A DNA stretch of 64,000 nucleotides from Agaribacterium sp. ZY112 (GTDB lineage Bacteria; Pseudomonadota; Gammaproteobacteria; Pseudomonadales; Cellvibrionaceae). Where the stretch lies: NCBI RefSeq assembly GCF_041346925.1, contig NZ_CP166840.1, positions 1,612,001 to 1,676,000 on the forward strand, written 5' to 3'. Position numbers and translations under genes: made by a program. This document shows positions 1 to 9,333 of the stretch, in pieces. Under the pieces are notes generated by a model. That model saw only the letters and a program-made list of their open reading frames with translations. It made no database searches and was not told where the DNA came from. The first letter of the stretch is position 1, and the number at the start of each line of letters is the position of its first letter.

Positions 1-44
1 TGAGCCGTGAAGCCAAGCTGGCTTATGCGCGAGAGCACTTTTAA
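1..44 (+). CDS. C-terminal end of an unidentified protein
   Basis: Thirteen in-frame codons reading SREAKLAYAREHF followed by a TAA stop at 42-44. The rest of the gene lies before the window. The fragment is too short to assign a family. Two short GC-rich inverted repeats follow (AGGCCC/GGGCCT around 45-70 and GGGCT/AGCCC at 88-107) and may end this transcript, but neither has a clear T-run. Confidence 0.45.
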   Translation, partial: SREAKLAYAREHF

Positions 45-131
45 AGGCCCGTTTATAGCAGCGTGGGCCTGAATAAGAGCACGCTTTGGGCTTTATCCAT
101 TTAGCCCCTGTGCCGTTCGTCAAGGGCAGGC

Positions 132-137
132 TATAAT
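132..137 (+). promoter_or_regulatory. Candidate -10 box of the proA promoter
   Basis: A perfect TATAAT lies 39 bases before the proA start. The -35 region about 17 bases upstream (around 108-114) is a poor match to TTGACA. It is the only good sigma-70 element seen ahead of the long operon, so the operon may start here; this is inference from sequence only. Confidence 0.4.
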
Positions 138-175
138 GCCGGATTGACCTTAAGTAGCCCCCTAAAAGCATTCTT

Positions 176-1432
176 ATGAACGTTACCGATTACATGATCG
201 ACCTTGGCAAAAAAGCTCGTAAAGCTTCTCGCCAAATGCTAGCTGCAAGCACCGCTGACAAAAACGGTGCTTTACTTGCGATTGCTAGTGAACTTGATGC
301 CCAACGAGCAAGTATTGTTGCTGAAAACCAGCGTGATCTAGAAGCTGGTCGTGCTGCAGGTTTAGATGCTGCGCTGATTGATCGTTTAGAGCTAAACGAT
401 GCGCGTATCGACGGCATGATCGAAGGTCTGAGCCAAGTAGCTGCGTTGCCTGATCCATGTGGTGAAATCACCGATATGAAAAACCGCCCTTCGGGCATTC
501 AGGTTGGTAAGCAGCGTGTGCCACTGGGTGTGATCGGCATCATTTATGAAAGCCGCCCTAATGTCACCGTTGATGCAGCTAGCCTGTGCTTAAAAGCGGG
601 TAACGCAACGATTTTACGTGGCGGTAAAGAAGCCATTCATAGTAATAAAGCGATCGCTAAGTGCATTGAGTTGGGTTTGGAAAAAACCGGCCTACCTAAA
701 GACGCCGTGCAGGTTGTCGAAACAACCGATCGCGCTGCCGTTGGCGCCCTAATTACCATGCCTGAATATGTTGACGTGATTGTGCCTCGTGGTGGTCGCG
801 GCTTGATTGAGCGTATTAGTGCCGATGCGCGAGTCAGCGTCATTAAGCACCTTGATGGTATTTGCCATGTCTTTATTGATAAAGATGCCGACCTGAAAAA
901 AGCCCACGATATTGCGCTTAACAGTAAAACCCATCGTTATGGAGTGTGTAATGCGATGGAAACCTTATTGGTGCACGCCGATGTCGCCAAAGAGGTCTTA
1001 CCTGGTCTGCGTAAAGATTACGATGCTAAAGGTGTTGAGTTGCGTGGTTGTGCCCGCACCTTGGATATTTTGCCTGGCATTGAAACCGCCAGTGAAGAAG
1101 ATTGGGATACAGAATATTTAGCACCTGTATTAGCTATTAAAGTGGTCTCGAGCTTTGAAGAAGCAGTTGATCATATTAATACTCACAGCTCACAGCACAC
1201 CGAAAGCATCGTCACTGAAAATTACACCATGGCGCGTCAGTTTATTGCGCAGGTTGATAGCGCGTCTGTCATGATTAACGCATCAACCCGTTTTGCTGAT
1301 GGTTTTGAATACGGTTTAGGTGCAGAAATCGGTATTAGTACGGATAAAATTCATGCGCGTGGACCAGTTGGTTTAGAGGGGCTGACTTCCCAGAAGTGGG
1401 TTGTTATGGGCGATGGCCATATTCGCGTTTAA
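176..1432 (+). CDS. proA: Gamma-glutamyl phosphate reductase ProA
   Basis: Cytosolic enzyme that reduces gamma-glutamyl phosphate to glutamate semialdehyde with NADPH, the second step of proline synthesis. The 418 residues match the family length. It is an aldehyde-dehydrogenase-fold protein; the catalytic cysteine is in the [12 protein letters not shown] segment (about residue 257), and the conserved [14 protein letters not shown] and LRGGKEA motifs are present. It is the first gene of a dense co-directional block and nadD begins 17 bases after its stop, an order also seen in Pseudomonas. The start at 176 is ATG with only a weak ribosome site. proB is not in the window. Confidence 0.97.
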   Translation: MNVTDYMIDLGKKARKASRQMLAASTADKNGALLAIASELDAQRASIVAENQRDLEAGRAAGLDAALIDRLELNDARIDGMIEGLSQVAALPDPCGEITDMKNRPSGIQVGKQRVPLGVIGIIYESRPNVTVDAASLCLKAGNATILRGGKEAIHSNKAIAKCIELGLEKTGLPKDAVQVVETTDRAAVGALITMPEYVDVIVPRGGRGLIERISADARVSVIKHLDGICHVFIDKDADLKKAHDIALNSKTHRYGVCNAMETLLVHADVAKEVLPGLRKDYDAKGVELRGCARTLDILPGIETASEEDWDTEYLAPVLAIKVVSSFEEAVDHINTHSSQHTESIVTENYTMARQFIAQVDSASVMINASTRFADGFEYGLGAEIGISTDKIHARGPVGLEGLTSQKWVVMGDGHIRV

Positions 1433-1448
1433 TGCAGCATAGTAAGTA

Positions 1449-2102
1449 GTGGCGGCATCGGTTGCAGTATTAGGTGGTAGTTTTGACCCTTTGCATTTAG
1501 GGCATTTAGCCTTGGTAAAAGCGGCTTTAGAGCAAATAAAGCCGGATTGTTTATTGCTTTTACCCTGTGCGACACCGCCTCATAAAGCGAACTTGGTCAG
1601 CTCTGCAGAAATGCGTTTGGCCATGCTGCAAGCGGCTGTTACGGAGCTTGCCGATTCTCGACTAGAAATAGACGTTCGGGAGTTTGAGCGTGAAGGAGCC
1701 TCTTACAGCTTATTAAGCCTGCAAGAGCTTCGAGCCAAATATGGTAAGGCTTGCAGTTTGAATTTCATCATTGGTTGGGATTCTCTGCAAAGCTTAGATC
1801 GCTGGTTTCAATGGCGAGAGTTATTTGCACTGTGTAACTTTGTGATTGCAAAACGACCGGGTTATACAGAGCTAGAATCAGCAGAAATACGCAAAGAAAA
1901 ACAGCAGCGTGAGGTCGAGGCGGCGCAATTAAATCAACACAGCGCCGGAGCTATGGCTGAATTGCCGATGCCTGCTTGGCCTATATCATCAAGTGAATTG
2001 CGAGCGGCCTTACGCGCTCATTGTGATGACAGTTATTTACGCAAGTTTATAAGCCCTGCGGTATTAGACTTGATTCGCAAACAAGCGCTTTATAGCGCCT
2101 AA
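1449..2102 (+). CDS. nadD: Nicotinate-nucleotide adenylyltransferase NadD
   Basis: Transfers AMP from ATP to nicotinate mononucleotide to give deamido-NAD, in de novo NAD synthesis. The nucleotidyltransferase signature GGSFDPLHLGHL sits at residues 9-20 and the C-terminal ISSSELRA motif at about 179-186. The 217 residues fit the family. The start codon is GTG (1449), which places the GGSFDPxHxGH motif at the normal distance from the N-terminus. Lies in the proA-nadD-rsfS block, 30 bases before rsfS. Confidence 0.96.
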   Translation: MAASVAVLGGSFDPLHLGHLALVKAALEQIKPDCLLLLPCATPPHKANLVSSAEMRLAMLQAAVTELADSRLEIDVREFEREGASYSLLSLQELRAKYGKACSLNFIIGWDSLQSLDRWFQWRELFALCNFVIAKRPGYTELESAEIRKEKQQREVEAAQLNQHSAGAMAELPMPAWPISSSELRAALRAHCDDSYLRKFISPAVLDLIRKQALYSA

Positions 2103-2132
2103 TTGAATTTTATATTACGAGAATAAGAAACT

Positions 2133-2483
2133 ATGTCTAAATCTTTACAAGCCATCGTCGAAGATGCCTTAGATGATTTAAAAGCTCAAGATGTTAGTGT
2201 GTTAGACGTTCGCGAATTAAGCGATGTCATGGATACCTTGGTTATTGCTACCGGTACGTCTAATCGCCATGTTAAATCTTTGGCTGGCAATGTCGTTGAA
2301 GATTGTAAAAAAGGTGGCTTTCAGCCTTTAGGTGTCGAAGGTCTAGATGCTGGTGAATGGGCCTTGGTTGATCTTGGCGATACGGTTGTTCATGTTATGC
2401 AGCAAAGTGCGCGTGACTTATATGAACTTGAAAAGCTATGGTCTATGGAACCCTCTTCTCGATCGAATACTGACGAAGAATGA
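2133..2483 (+). CDS. rsfS: Ribosomal silencing factor RsfS
   Basis: Small RsfS/YbeB/iojap protein that binds ribosomal protein L14 (uL14) and blocks subunit joining when nutrients are short. Family motifs visible are DTLVIATGTSNRHVKSLA, GVEGLDAGEWALVDLGDTVVH and the C-terminal YELEKLW. At 116 residues it is of normal length. A purine-rich ribosome site (ACGAGAATAAG) precedes the ATG. Its end overlaps the start of rlmH by four bases (ATGA), so the two are probably translationally coupled. Confidence 0.96.
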   Translation: MSKSLQAIVEDALDDLKAQDVSVLDVRELSDVMDTLVIATGTSNRHVKSLAGNVVEDCKKGGFQPLGVEGLDAGEWALVDLGDTVVHVMQQSARDLYELEKLWSMEPSSRSNTDEE

Positions 2484-2947
2484 AGCTTACGATTATAGCA
2501 GTCGGCACGAAAATGCCGGCTTGGGTGCAAAGTGGTTTTCAAGAGTATGAAAAGCGCTTGCCCAGGGAATGGAAGCCCAATGTGCGAGAACTTGCGGTTG
2601 CCAAACGCAGCAATAACGCCAATGTCGAGAAATTAAAACAACAAGAAGGCGAGCAAATTCTTGCGGCCTTGCCGCGCAATGCCTATGTGATCGCTTTGGA
2701 TGTATTAGGTAAGAAAGTCGATACCCATTCGTTGTCTACTAATATGAAAAACTGGCAAGAGTTGGGGCAAGATATCGCCATTCTTATTGGTGGCCCCGAT
2801 GGTTTATCTGAGGCCTGTCTTAAGCGAGCCAATCAGCTTATATCTCTGTCGGATTTAACACTTCCCCACCCTTTGGTTCGTATTGTCTTAATCGAACAGT
2901 TGTATCGTGGTTGGACTATTCTCAACAACCATCCCTATCACAAATAA
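2480..2947 (+). CDS. rlmH: 23S rRNA pseudouridine-1915 N3-methyltransferase RlmH
   Basis: SPOUT-family methyltransferase that uses SAM to methylate pseudouridine 1915 in helix 69 of 23S rRNA. The knot-binding motif LIGGPDGL (about residues 101-108) and the diagnostic C-terminus with LPHPLVRIVLIEQLYR and HPYHK are intact; 155 residues is the usual length. It overlaps rsfS by four bases and is followed after three bases by mrdA, the conserved ybeB-ybeA-mrdA order of gammaproteobacteria. Confidence 0.97.
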   Translation: MKLTIIAVGTKMPAWVQSGFQEYEKRLPREWKPNVRELAVAKRSNNANVEKLKQQEGEQILAALPRNAYVIALDVLGKKVDTHSLSTNMKNWQELGQDIAILIGGPDGLSEACLKRANQLISLSDLTLPHPLVRIVLIEQLYRGWTILNNHPYHK

Positions 2948-2950
2948 GCG

Positions 2951-4846
2951 ATGCTCGGTTCTGCTGCTAACAAGTCGTCTTACGATAGTGATCACCATCA
3001 CTTTAAAGACCATGTCAGTGAGCACCGTTTATTTAAGCGGCGCGTTGTTGTGTCGCTGCTGCTATTGCTAGCTGCCTTATTGGTGTTGATTCTTCGGTTT
3101 CATACCTTGCAGATAGAACAATACGAAGATTATGTGACCCAGAGTGATAATAACCGCTTACAGGTTCGGCCTATTCCTCCTAATCGCGGCCTGCTCATAG
3201 ATAATCGCGGCCGTATTATTGCTGAAAATAAAGCCATTCGAACTTTGAGTTTGGTGGTTGAGCGAGTTGATGATCTCGATGCTACGTTAAAAGAGTTATC
3301 CGAGTTGGTCGATATTAGTACCCGCAACACAGAGAATTTTCAAAAAGCGCTTAAATGGCGCCGCCGTCCTTATGAGCCCGTACCGCTTAAATTTAAACTC
3401 AGTGATGATGAAGTGGCTCGTATTGCGGTCAATGAACATCGGCTCGATGGTGTTGAACTCACTGGTCAGTTGGTGCGTTATTATCCTTACCATGATTTAT
3501 TTGCTCATGTGTTGGGTTATGTTGGACGTATTGATGAGCGTGAACAGGGCCGCTTTGATGAAAAACAAAAGCAACTTTATGCCGGCACTCAAAGTATTGG
3601 AAAAATTGGCCTTGAGCGTTTTTACGAAGATGACTTATTAGGCCTTGTTGGCCAAGAGAAAATCGAAACCAATGCGCGTGGGCGCGCTTTAAGAGCTGTC
3701 GATAGCTTGGCTCCACAAGCTGGTAATGATGTCGAACTTTTTTTAGATATCGACGTTCAGAAAAAAGCCGCTGAGCTTATGCAAGGGCGTCGTGGCGCTG
3801 TTGTGGCTATGGAACTTGAAACAGGCGGTGTTATTTCTATGCTAAGTGCGCCAAGTTTTGACCCCAACTTGTTTGTAACAGGCATTAGCAGTAAAGATTA
3901 TCGAGGGCTCAATGAAAACCTAGATTTGCCCATGTTTAATCGCGCTATTCAAGCTCAATACCCTCCGGGCTCTACGTTAAAACCCATGCTCGGTTTGGGC
4001 GGCTTAGAAAATAAAATCATCAGCGAATATAGCCGAGTTCGTGACCCGGGTTGGTATCAGCTAGAAGGCGATGATCGGCTTTATCGAGACTGGAAAAAAG
4101 GTGGCCATGGTCACGAAGTTGATTTATACAAAGCCATTGTACAAAGCTGTGATATTTTCTTTTACGACCTAGGCCATCGCATGGGGGTTGATTTAATGCA
4201 TGCCTTTGGTGAGTACTTTGGTTTGGGTGAGCGTACAAATATTGATATTCCAAATGAGCGGCGTGGATTGTGGCCATCTAAAGAGTGGAAGCGCAATGTG
4301 CGTGGTTTAGCTTGGTATCCTGGTAATAACTTAAATATGAGTATTGGCCAGGGTGATGTATTAGCGACGCCTTTGCAGCTTGCCGCGATGACGGTCGCAA
4401 TGGCTAATCAGGGTAAGTTTATCGAGCCGCGTTTAGCTAAACGTGTAGCGGGTAAAGAAACCACAAAAGTGGTTCGCAGCGTTTATAAGGGCGAGCAAAA
4501 AAACTGGGATTTAGTCTACAAAGCGATGAAGGATGTTGTGCATAGCCCCAGAGGAACTGCACAAGTGCTGAATAAAAAGCTTAAATTTACGATGGCAGGT
4601 AAAACCGGTACTGCGCAAGTCGTGAGTATTGCCCAGGAAGGTGAATACGACAGTGAAGCGCTCAGTGAGCGCAATCGTGACCACGCCTTATTTGTTGGTT
4701 ATGCGCCGGTAGAAAACCCACTGATTGCTGTTGCTGTAGTGATAGAAAATGGTGAGAAATCAAGTAAAGCAGGGGCCGTTGCCAAAGGCGTGATGGCCGC
4801 TTACTTACAAAATATTCACCCCTTGGAGTTTGCCGATGTCGAGTAG
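2951..4846 (+). CDS. mrdA: Penicillin-binding protein 2 (elongasome transpeptidase)
   Basis: Class B PBP that cross-links peptidoglycan during side-wall elongation, working with RodA in the inner membrane. A cytosolic tail of about 30 residues precedes one membrane anchor (about 31-49, VVVSLLLLLAALLVLILRF). The pedestal domain follows, then the transpeptidase domain with the catalytic serine in PPGSTLKPM (about residue 346), the second motif as SCD and KTGTAQV near 556. The 631 residues match the family. The end overlaps the rodA start, as expected for a coupled PBP2/RodA pair. Confidence 0.96.
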   Translation: MLGSAANKSSYDSDHHHFKDHVSEHRLFKRRVVVSLLLLLAALLVLILRFHTLQIEQYEDYVTQSDNNRLQVRPIPPNRGLLIDNRGRIIAENKAIRTLSLVVERVDDLDATLKELSELVDISTRNTENFQKALKWRRRPYEPVPLKFKLSDDEVARIAVNEHRLDGVELTGQLVRYYPYHDLFAHVLGYVGRIDEREQGRFDEKQKQLYAGTQSIGKIGLERFYEDDLLGLVGQEKIETNARGRALRAVDSLAPQAGNDVELFLDIDVQKKAAELMQGRRGAVVAMELETGGVISMLSAPSFDPNLFVTGISSKDYRGLNENLDLPMFNRAIQAQYPPGSTLKPMLGLGGLENKIISEYSRVRDPGWYQLEGDDRLYRDWKKGGHGHEVDLYKAIVQSCDIFFYDLGHRMGVDLMHAFGEYFGLGERTNIDIPNERRGLWPSKEWKRNVRGLAWYPGNNLNMSIGQGDVLATPLQLAAMTVAMANQGKFIEPRLAKRVAGKETTKVVRSVYKGEQKNWDLVYKAMKDVVHSPRGTAQVLNKKLKFTMAGKTGTAQVVSIAQEGEYDSEALSERNRDHALFVGYAPVENPLIAVAVVIENGEKSSKAGAVAKGVMAAYLQNIHPLEFADVE

Positions 4847-5984
4847 TTCGGATTTTTTACGGCAGTTACCCGACTCGGCCGCACACTTTTCCCGCGCTGA
4901 ATCTTTTTGGCGGCGCATTCACATTGACCCTGTTTTATTGTTGTTATTGTTGCTACTGACCGGCTTTGGTTTGTTTGCGCTCTATAGTGGAAGTGGTCAA
5001 AGTTTGGCTGTGGTGAAGCGTCAGCTAGCTTTTTATTTTATTGCTTATTGCGCCATGTTTACTGTTGCCCAGTTAGACATGAAACTGCTTTGTCGTTGGG
5101 CACCTTGGTTTTATGGCATTGGCATTGTTCTGTTGATATTGGTTTATATTGTTGGTGTGCAAGCGAAAGGCGCACAGCGTTGGATCAGTTTGGGCTTTAT
5201 TCGTTTCCAGCCATCGGAAGTGCTGAAAATTGCAGTGCCGGTAGCGATGGCAGCGTATTTTTCTAGCCGTATGTTGCCCCCTAAATTGAAGCATATTATT
5301 GCTGCCTTGATTATTGTTGGGCTGCCGGCGGTGCTTATCTTAAAACAGCCCGATTTGGGTACCTCCATTCTTATTGCCGCTTCTGGCTTATTGGTTCTTT
5401 TTCTTGCTGGGCTGCGCTGGCGTTATATTTTAGGTAGTTTTTGTTTGTTGGGGGCAAGTGCTTGGCCTATTTGGAATTACGTATTACATGGTTATCAAAA
5501 ACAGCGAATTCTAACCTTATTTAACCCTGAGGCTGATCGCTTTGGTGCAGGATGGAATACAATTCAGGCAAAAATTGCCATCGGTTCAGGTGGCTTAAAT
5601 GGTAAAGGCTGGTTAAATGGCAGCCAGAGTCAGCTCGACTTTTTACCAGAAAGTCACACCGATTTTATTATTGCTGTTTTGGCCGAAGAATTTGGTTTTG
5701 TTGGGGTGGTGGCGCTATTGGCTTTGTATTTTGCTATTGTTTCTCGCGGTTTATTTATTGCTTGGACAGCGCAAACCACCTTTAACCGCTTGCTGGCTGG
5801 CAGTTTGATTCTGACCTTTTTTGTTTATATTTTTGTGAATGTTGCAATGGTAGGTGGCTTGTTACCTGTTGTAGGAGTGCCATTGCCATTGGTTAGTCTA
5901 GGAGGCACCTCACTGGTGACGCTTATGCTGGCTTTTGGCATTTTGATGGCCATAGCCACAGACACAAACAAGCCCTCCAATTAG
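4836..5984 (+). CDS. rodA: Rod-shape peptidoglycan glycosyltransferase RodA
   Basis: SEDS-family polytopic membrane protein that polymerises lipid II into glycan strands for cell elongation, with PBP2 (mrdA) as partner. About ten membrane segments are visible. SEDS motifs include WISLGFIRFQPSEVLK, KQPDLGTS, the LNGKGWLNGSQSQLDFLPE loop and the C-terminal GVPLPLVSLGGTSL. I chose ATG at 4836 rather than a TTG at 4830 because GGAG lies nine bases before it; it overlaps mrdA by 11 bases. mltB, found after rodA in Pseudomonas, is not here: rlpA follows directly. Confidence 0.95.
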   Translation: MSSSSDFLRQLPDSAAHFSRAESFWRRIHIDPVLLLLLLLLTGFGLFALYSGSGQSLAVVKRQLAFYFIAYCAMFTVAQLDMKLLCRWAPWFYGIGIVLLILVYIVGVQAKGAQRWISLGFIRFQPSEVLKIAVPVAMAAYFSSRMLPPKLKHIIAALIIVGLPAVLILKQPDLGTSILIAASGLLVLFLAGLRWRYILGSFCLLGASAWPIWNYVLHGYQKQRILTLFNPEADRFGAGWNTIQAKIAIGSGGLNGKGWLNGSQSQLDFLPESHTDFIIAVLAEEFGFVGVVALLALYFAIVSRGLFIAWTAQTTFNRLLAGSLILTFFVYIFVNVAMVGGLLPVVGVPLPLVSLGGTSLVTLMLAFGILMAIATDTNKPSN

Positions 5985-5996
5985 AGCCCTCTAGCT

Positions 5997-7004
5997 ATGT
6001 TAAAGCTCCTGACTCTTGGTCTTTTGGTTGCGCTGTTGAGTGCTTGTGTCGCTCAGCAAACTAAAGATGACCCTTATGCTGATCTTAAAGATATTATCCC
6101 TACTAAAGAAAAAGACAGTGGCCCCAGTAAAGAAATAGATATGAGCCATATCCCAGATGCCGTACCGGTTTATGAGCCTCGGCGTCGGGCGGGTAATATC
6201 AGCCCCTATAAAGTGAAGGGTAAGGTCTACCACGTAATGACTGAGGCTTCAGGCTTTAGTGAAACCGGCATTGCCTCGTGGTATGGCAATAAGTTTCACG
6301 GTAATTTAACCAGTAATGGCGAGCGCTACGATATGTATGGCATGACGGCTGCGCATAAAAGTTTACCGCTGCCGTGTTTTGTTAAAGTGACTAACTTAAC
6401 AAATGGTAAAACCGTGGTTGTGCGGGTTAATGATAGGGGCCCCTTTGCTCATGGGCGTATTATCGACTTGAGTTATGCTGCGGCTCAGCGCTTAGACTAC
6501 GTTCAGCAAGGCACTGCCAAAGTTCGCATAGAGTATATCGAGGTACCTGCTCCTACTGGTGAAGCTGTTAAGGTCGCCGGTTCTTCCCAGAACGCCACGC
6601 CTGTGGCAGCACCTTCTGCTCCAGCTAAAGAAGCCGAGCCAAATAAGCGTGCTCAAGTGATTTCAAACAATAGCGCAGCGCATGTGTCAGAGTCTGTCTC
6701 CGGTGCGGTGGCTCAGCTAAGCGGGCAGGCGTCAGTGAATTCGGCTTCTAATACTGGGCAGCCTCAGCGTTTTTTGCAGGTCGGTGCTTATAGTACGGAG
6801 GCCGCCGCCTTAACCACTCAGTTCCAGTTGGGGGGCTTGCTCTCTTGGCCCGTGGTGGTGGAGGCCTTACAGCAGGCCGGCGACAAACAGATCTATCGAG
6901 TTAGTGTTGGCCCCTTGCCTGATGATAGTACGCTAGAGATTGTACAAAAGGCCTTGTTAGAGCAAGCCCAAATAAAGTCCATCCCAGTGACTCGTAAACC
7001 TTGA
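5997..7004 (+). CDS. rlpA: Septal ring lytic transglycosylase RlpA (lipoprotein)
   Basis: Outer-membrane lipoprotein that, in Pseudomonas, cleaves glycan strands lacking stem peptides at the septum. The lipobox LLSAC puts the lipidated cysteine at residue 17. The double-psi beta-barrel domain spans roughly residues 90-190, with [16 protein letters not shown] and [11 protein letters not shown] containing the expected catalytic His/Asp region. A SPOR domain (about 255-333, [10 protein letters not shown]) binds denuded septal glycan. Between them lies a low-complexity Ala/Pro/Ser linker. It is in line with rodA and dacA. Confidence 0.93.
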   Translation: MLKLLTLGLLVALLSACVAQQTKDDPYADLKDIIPTKEKDSGPSKEIDMSHIPDAVPVYEPRRRAGNISPYKVKGKVYHVMTEASGFSETGIASWYGNKFHGNLTSNGERYDMYGMTAAHKSLPLPCFVKVTNLTNGKTVVVRVNDRGPFAHGRIIDLSYAAAQRLDYVQQGTAKVRIEYIEVPAPTGEAVKVAGSSQNATPVAAPSAPAKEAEPNKRAQVISNNSAAHVSESVSGAVAQLSGQASVNSASNTGQPQRFLQVGAYSTEAAALTTQFQLGGLLSWPVVVEALQQAGDKQIYRVSVGPLPDDSTLEIVQKALLEQAQIKSIPVTRKP

Positions 7005-7019
7005 TACGATCGTGTGCGT

Positions 7020-7042
7020 GGTTCCCTCTGGGAACCTTTGTT
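7020..7042 (+). terminator. Hairpin between rlpA and dacA
   Basis: GGTTCCC-TCT-GGGAACC forms a perfect 7-bp stem at 7020-7036, followed by TTTGTT. It could partly terminate after rlpA or act in the dacA leader. The T-run is short, so attenuation is more likely than full termination. Confidence 0.45.
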
Positions 7043-7088
7043 ACAATTCGCGCGTCCAATAGCTCCCCAAATCAGGAATAGTCAGTTC

Positions 7089-8255
7089 ATGTCTCGACTA
7101 CAGCTCGCTTTTAGTGCTTTATTGTTTTGTTTAACCGCTGCTACACAAGCGGCTCAGGTCATTATACCGGCTCCTCCAGAGTTGGCAGCTAAGGCTTGGG
7201 TTTTGATGGATGCTGACAGTGGCGAGGTCTTAGTTGAATACAATGCCGACCAGCAACTACCTCCTGCAAGCCTCACCAAAATAATGACGACCTTCATCGT
7301 GTCGGAAGAAATTATGGAAGGCCGCCTAAAAGAGCAAGATCTTGTGCGCGTGAGTGATAACGCATGGCGCAAAGGTGGTTCTGCGAGCGGTAGCTCAACC
7401 ATGTTCTTAAAACCTCGCTCGGAAGTGTCCGTTATCGACATGCTGCGTGGCGTGATTATTCAAAGTGGCAATGACGCCTCTATCGCCTTAGCCGAGCATA
7501 TTTCAGGTAGTGAAGAAGCCTTTGCTGACGTTATGAACCAAGTCGCTCAGCTTCTTGGCATGCAAAATACTAATTTTGAAAATGCAACTGGCTGGCCTGC
7601 AGAGGGGCATTTAACAACGGCACGTGATTTAGCGATTTTGGCCCGCGCTACAATTAATGATCACCCTGACCACTATGCTATTTATGCTGAAAAGTACTAC
7701 AAGCACAATGGCATCAATCAGCCTAACCGTAATAAGCTACTGTTTCGTAACAAATTTGTTGATGGTTTAAAAACCGGTCATACCAAGGAGGCGGGTTATT
7801 GTTTGGTTGCTTCGGAAAAGCGTAATGATATGCGCTTAATCTCTGTGGTCTTGGGTACCAAAAGCACCGAAGCTCGCGCCACTGAAAGTCAGAAGCTATT
7901 GGCCTACGGTTTCCGCTATTACGAAACACACAAATTGTATAGCAAGGGGCAACTTGTGCCTGAGCTTCAGCAGCGCGTATGGGGCGGTGAGCAAGAAAGC
8001 CTTGATATGATGATCGCCAGCGATGTTGTCGCAACGATTCCTCGTGGCTCACGTGAGCAGTTGAGTTTAGAAAGTGAAGTCGACAGCGTTTTAAAAGCGC
8101 CTATTAGTAAGGGCCAAGAGTTGGGTGTGCTTTCTCTACAACTCGATGGTAAGACCGTTGTTGAAGCGCCCTTACTGGCTGCAAACGATGTTGCTGAAGC
8201 CGGTTTCTTTGCGCGCATGTGGGATGAACTCATGTTGATGTTTGAAGACGAGTAA
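7089..8255 (+). CDS. dacA: D-alanyl-D-alanine carboxypeptidase (PBP5/6 type)
   Basis: Periplasmic low-molecular-weight PBP that trims the terminal D-Ala from peptidoglycan pentapeptides. From the ATG at 7089 the protein starts with a signal peptide (cleavage near ATQAAQ). A GTG at 7014 would add 25 residues with no exportable N-terminus, so I reject it. Peptidase S11 motifs are SLTK (catalytic Ser), SGN in IQSGNDAS and KTG in GLKTGHTKEAG. A PBP5 C-terminal beta domain and an amphipathic end (FFARMWDELMLMF) for membrane attachment follow. About 388 residues, normal for the family. Confidence 0.95.
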   Translation: MSRLQLAFSALLFCLTAATQAAQVIIPAPPELAAKAWVLMDADSGEVLVEYNADQQLPPASLTKIMTTFIVSEEIMEGRLKEQDLVRVSDNAWRKGGSASGSSTMFLKPRSEVSVIDMLRGVIIQSGNDASIALAEHISGSEEAFADVMNQVAQLLGMQNTNFENATGWPAEGHLTTARDLAILARATINDHPDHYAIYAEKYYKHNGINQPNRNKLLFRNKFVDGLKTGHTKEAGYCLVASEKRNDMRLISVVLGTKSTEARATESQKLLAYGFRYYETHKLYSKGQLVPELQQRVWGGEQESLDMMIASDVVATIPRGSREQLSLESEVDSVLKAPISKGQELGVLSLQLDGKTVVEAPLLAANDVAEAGFFARMWDELMLMFEDE

Positions 8256-8260
8256 AAGCA

Positions 8261-8533
8261 ATGAGTCAGCAAGAACCTCCTAAGATTGAATTCCCTTGTG
8301 CCAACTACCCAGTCAAAATCATGGGTGAGCACAGCGAGGAGTATCACGAAACCGTGCTTGATATTGTTGAAAAGCATGCCCCTGGTTTTGACCGCAAGCG
8401 AGTCAGTATCAAAGTCAGCTCTAAAGGCAGTTTTCGCTCGATTACCGTATTAATTACGGCAACGGGTGAAGAACAGTTGCACGCCTTGCATATGGATTTA
8501 AAAGCCGTAGCTGCGACTAAGATGGTGCTTTAA
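8261..8533 (+). CDS. ybeD: DUF493 family protein YbeD
   Basis: Small ACT-like-fold protein of the YbeD/DUF493 family, 90 residues. The family pattern is visible: FPCxYPVKIMG near the N-terminus, the central HAPGFD segment, and SSKGSFRSITVLITATGEEQ. Its biochemical role is not established, but it sits between dacA and lipB in many gammaproteobacteria, as here, with five bases to dacA and six to lipB. Confidence 0.94.
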   Translation: MSQQEPPKIEFPCANYPVKIMGEHSEEYHETVLDIVEKHAPGFDRKRVSIKVSSKGSFRSITVLITATGEEQLHALHMDLKAVAATKMVL

Positions 8534-8539
8534 AGGCGC

Positions 8540-9265
8540 ATGAGTGAAAGCCGCATCACGCCATCTACTACAGAGGCTTCAATTAAGACCAATAAGCTGC
8601 CTTTAATTGTAAGAGAGCTAGGCCATGTCGATTATCAAGACAGTTGGCAGGCCATGCAGCAATTTACTAATGAGCGCAGCCCCGACAGCATCGACGAGCT
8701 GTGGTTGTTAGAACACAAGCCCGTTTTTACTCAGGGTCAGGCCGGTAAGGCTGAGCACTTGTTGGAGCTTGGTGACGACATCCCTCTAGTGCAAAGTGAT
8801 CGAGGTGGGCAGGTGACCTACCACGGCCCAGGTCAGTTAGTGGCTTATGTGTTGTTGGATCTTAAGCGTCTAAAAATGGGCGTCAGAGAGCTCGTGAGCG
8901 CCATTGAAAGCAGTGTTGTGGCTTTGCTAGCTTCTTATGGCATAGAGGCTGCTGCCAAGCCGGATGCGCCTGGTGTGTATGTTGAAGGCCGGAAATTAGC
9001 CTCGCTTGGCCTTAGAGTTCGCCATGGCCGCAGCTTTCATGGTGTGGCTCTGAATTACAATATGGACCTAAGCCCTTTTTTACGTATCAACCCATGCGGG
9101 TATCCGGGGCTTTCCATGGTTCAGCTTGCGGATCTACTTGCAGGTGAGGATTTGCCCTCACTCAAGCAATTTCAAAGCGATTACGCTACAATGCTTGCCC
9201 AGATTTTGGGCTATGAGTCTCAGGCACTGCGCCACAGCAGCGAAGCCTGGCCTGCCCAAGCCTAA
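8540..9265 (+). CDS. lipB: Octanoyl-ACP:protein octanoyltransferase LipB
   Basis: Moves the octanoyl group from acyl carrier protein to the lipoyl domains of 2-oxoacid dehydrogenases and GcvH. Motifs visible are [14 protein letters not shown], the catalytic lysine in [11 protein letters not shown] and the catalytic cysteine in NPCGYPGL. The 241 residues include an N-terminal extension of about 20 residues of little conservation. LipA, which inserts the sulphur atoms next, is encoded just downstream after 68 bases with no recognised signal. Confidence 0.96.
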   Translation: MSESRITPSTTEASIKTNKLPLIVRELGHVDYQDSWQAMQQFTNERSPDSIDELWLLEHKPVFTQGQAGKAEHLLELGDDIPLVQSDRGGQVTYHGPGQLVAYVLLDLKRLKMGVRELVSAIESSVVALLASYGIEAAAKPDAPGVYVEGRKLASLGLRVRHGRSFHGVALNYNMDLSPFLRINPCGYPGLSMVQLADLLAGEDLPSLKQFQSDYATMLAQILGYESQALRHSSEAWPAQA

Positions 9266-9333
9266 ACGTTCACAGTCAGTCGCGTGCGCTCAGGTCACAA
9301 GCCAAAAGCGTAGTCGCCCAGCAAAGAAGTACT

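Noticed and set aside
7014..7088. Earlier GTG start for dacA
   Set aside because: It lies before a hairpin and gives an N-terminus without a signal peptide.
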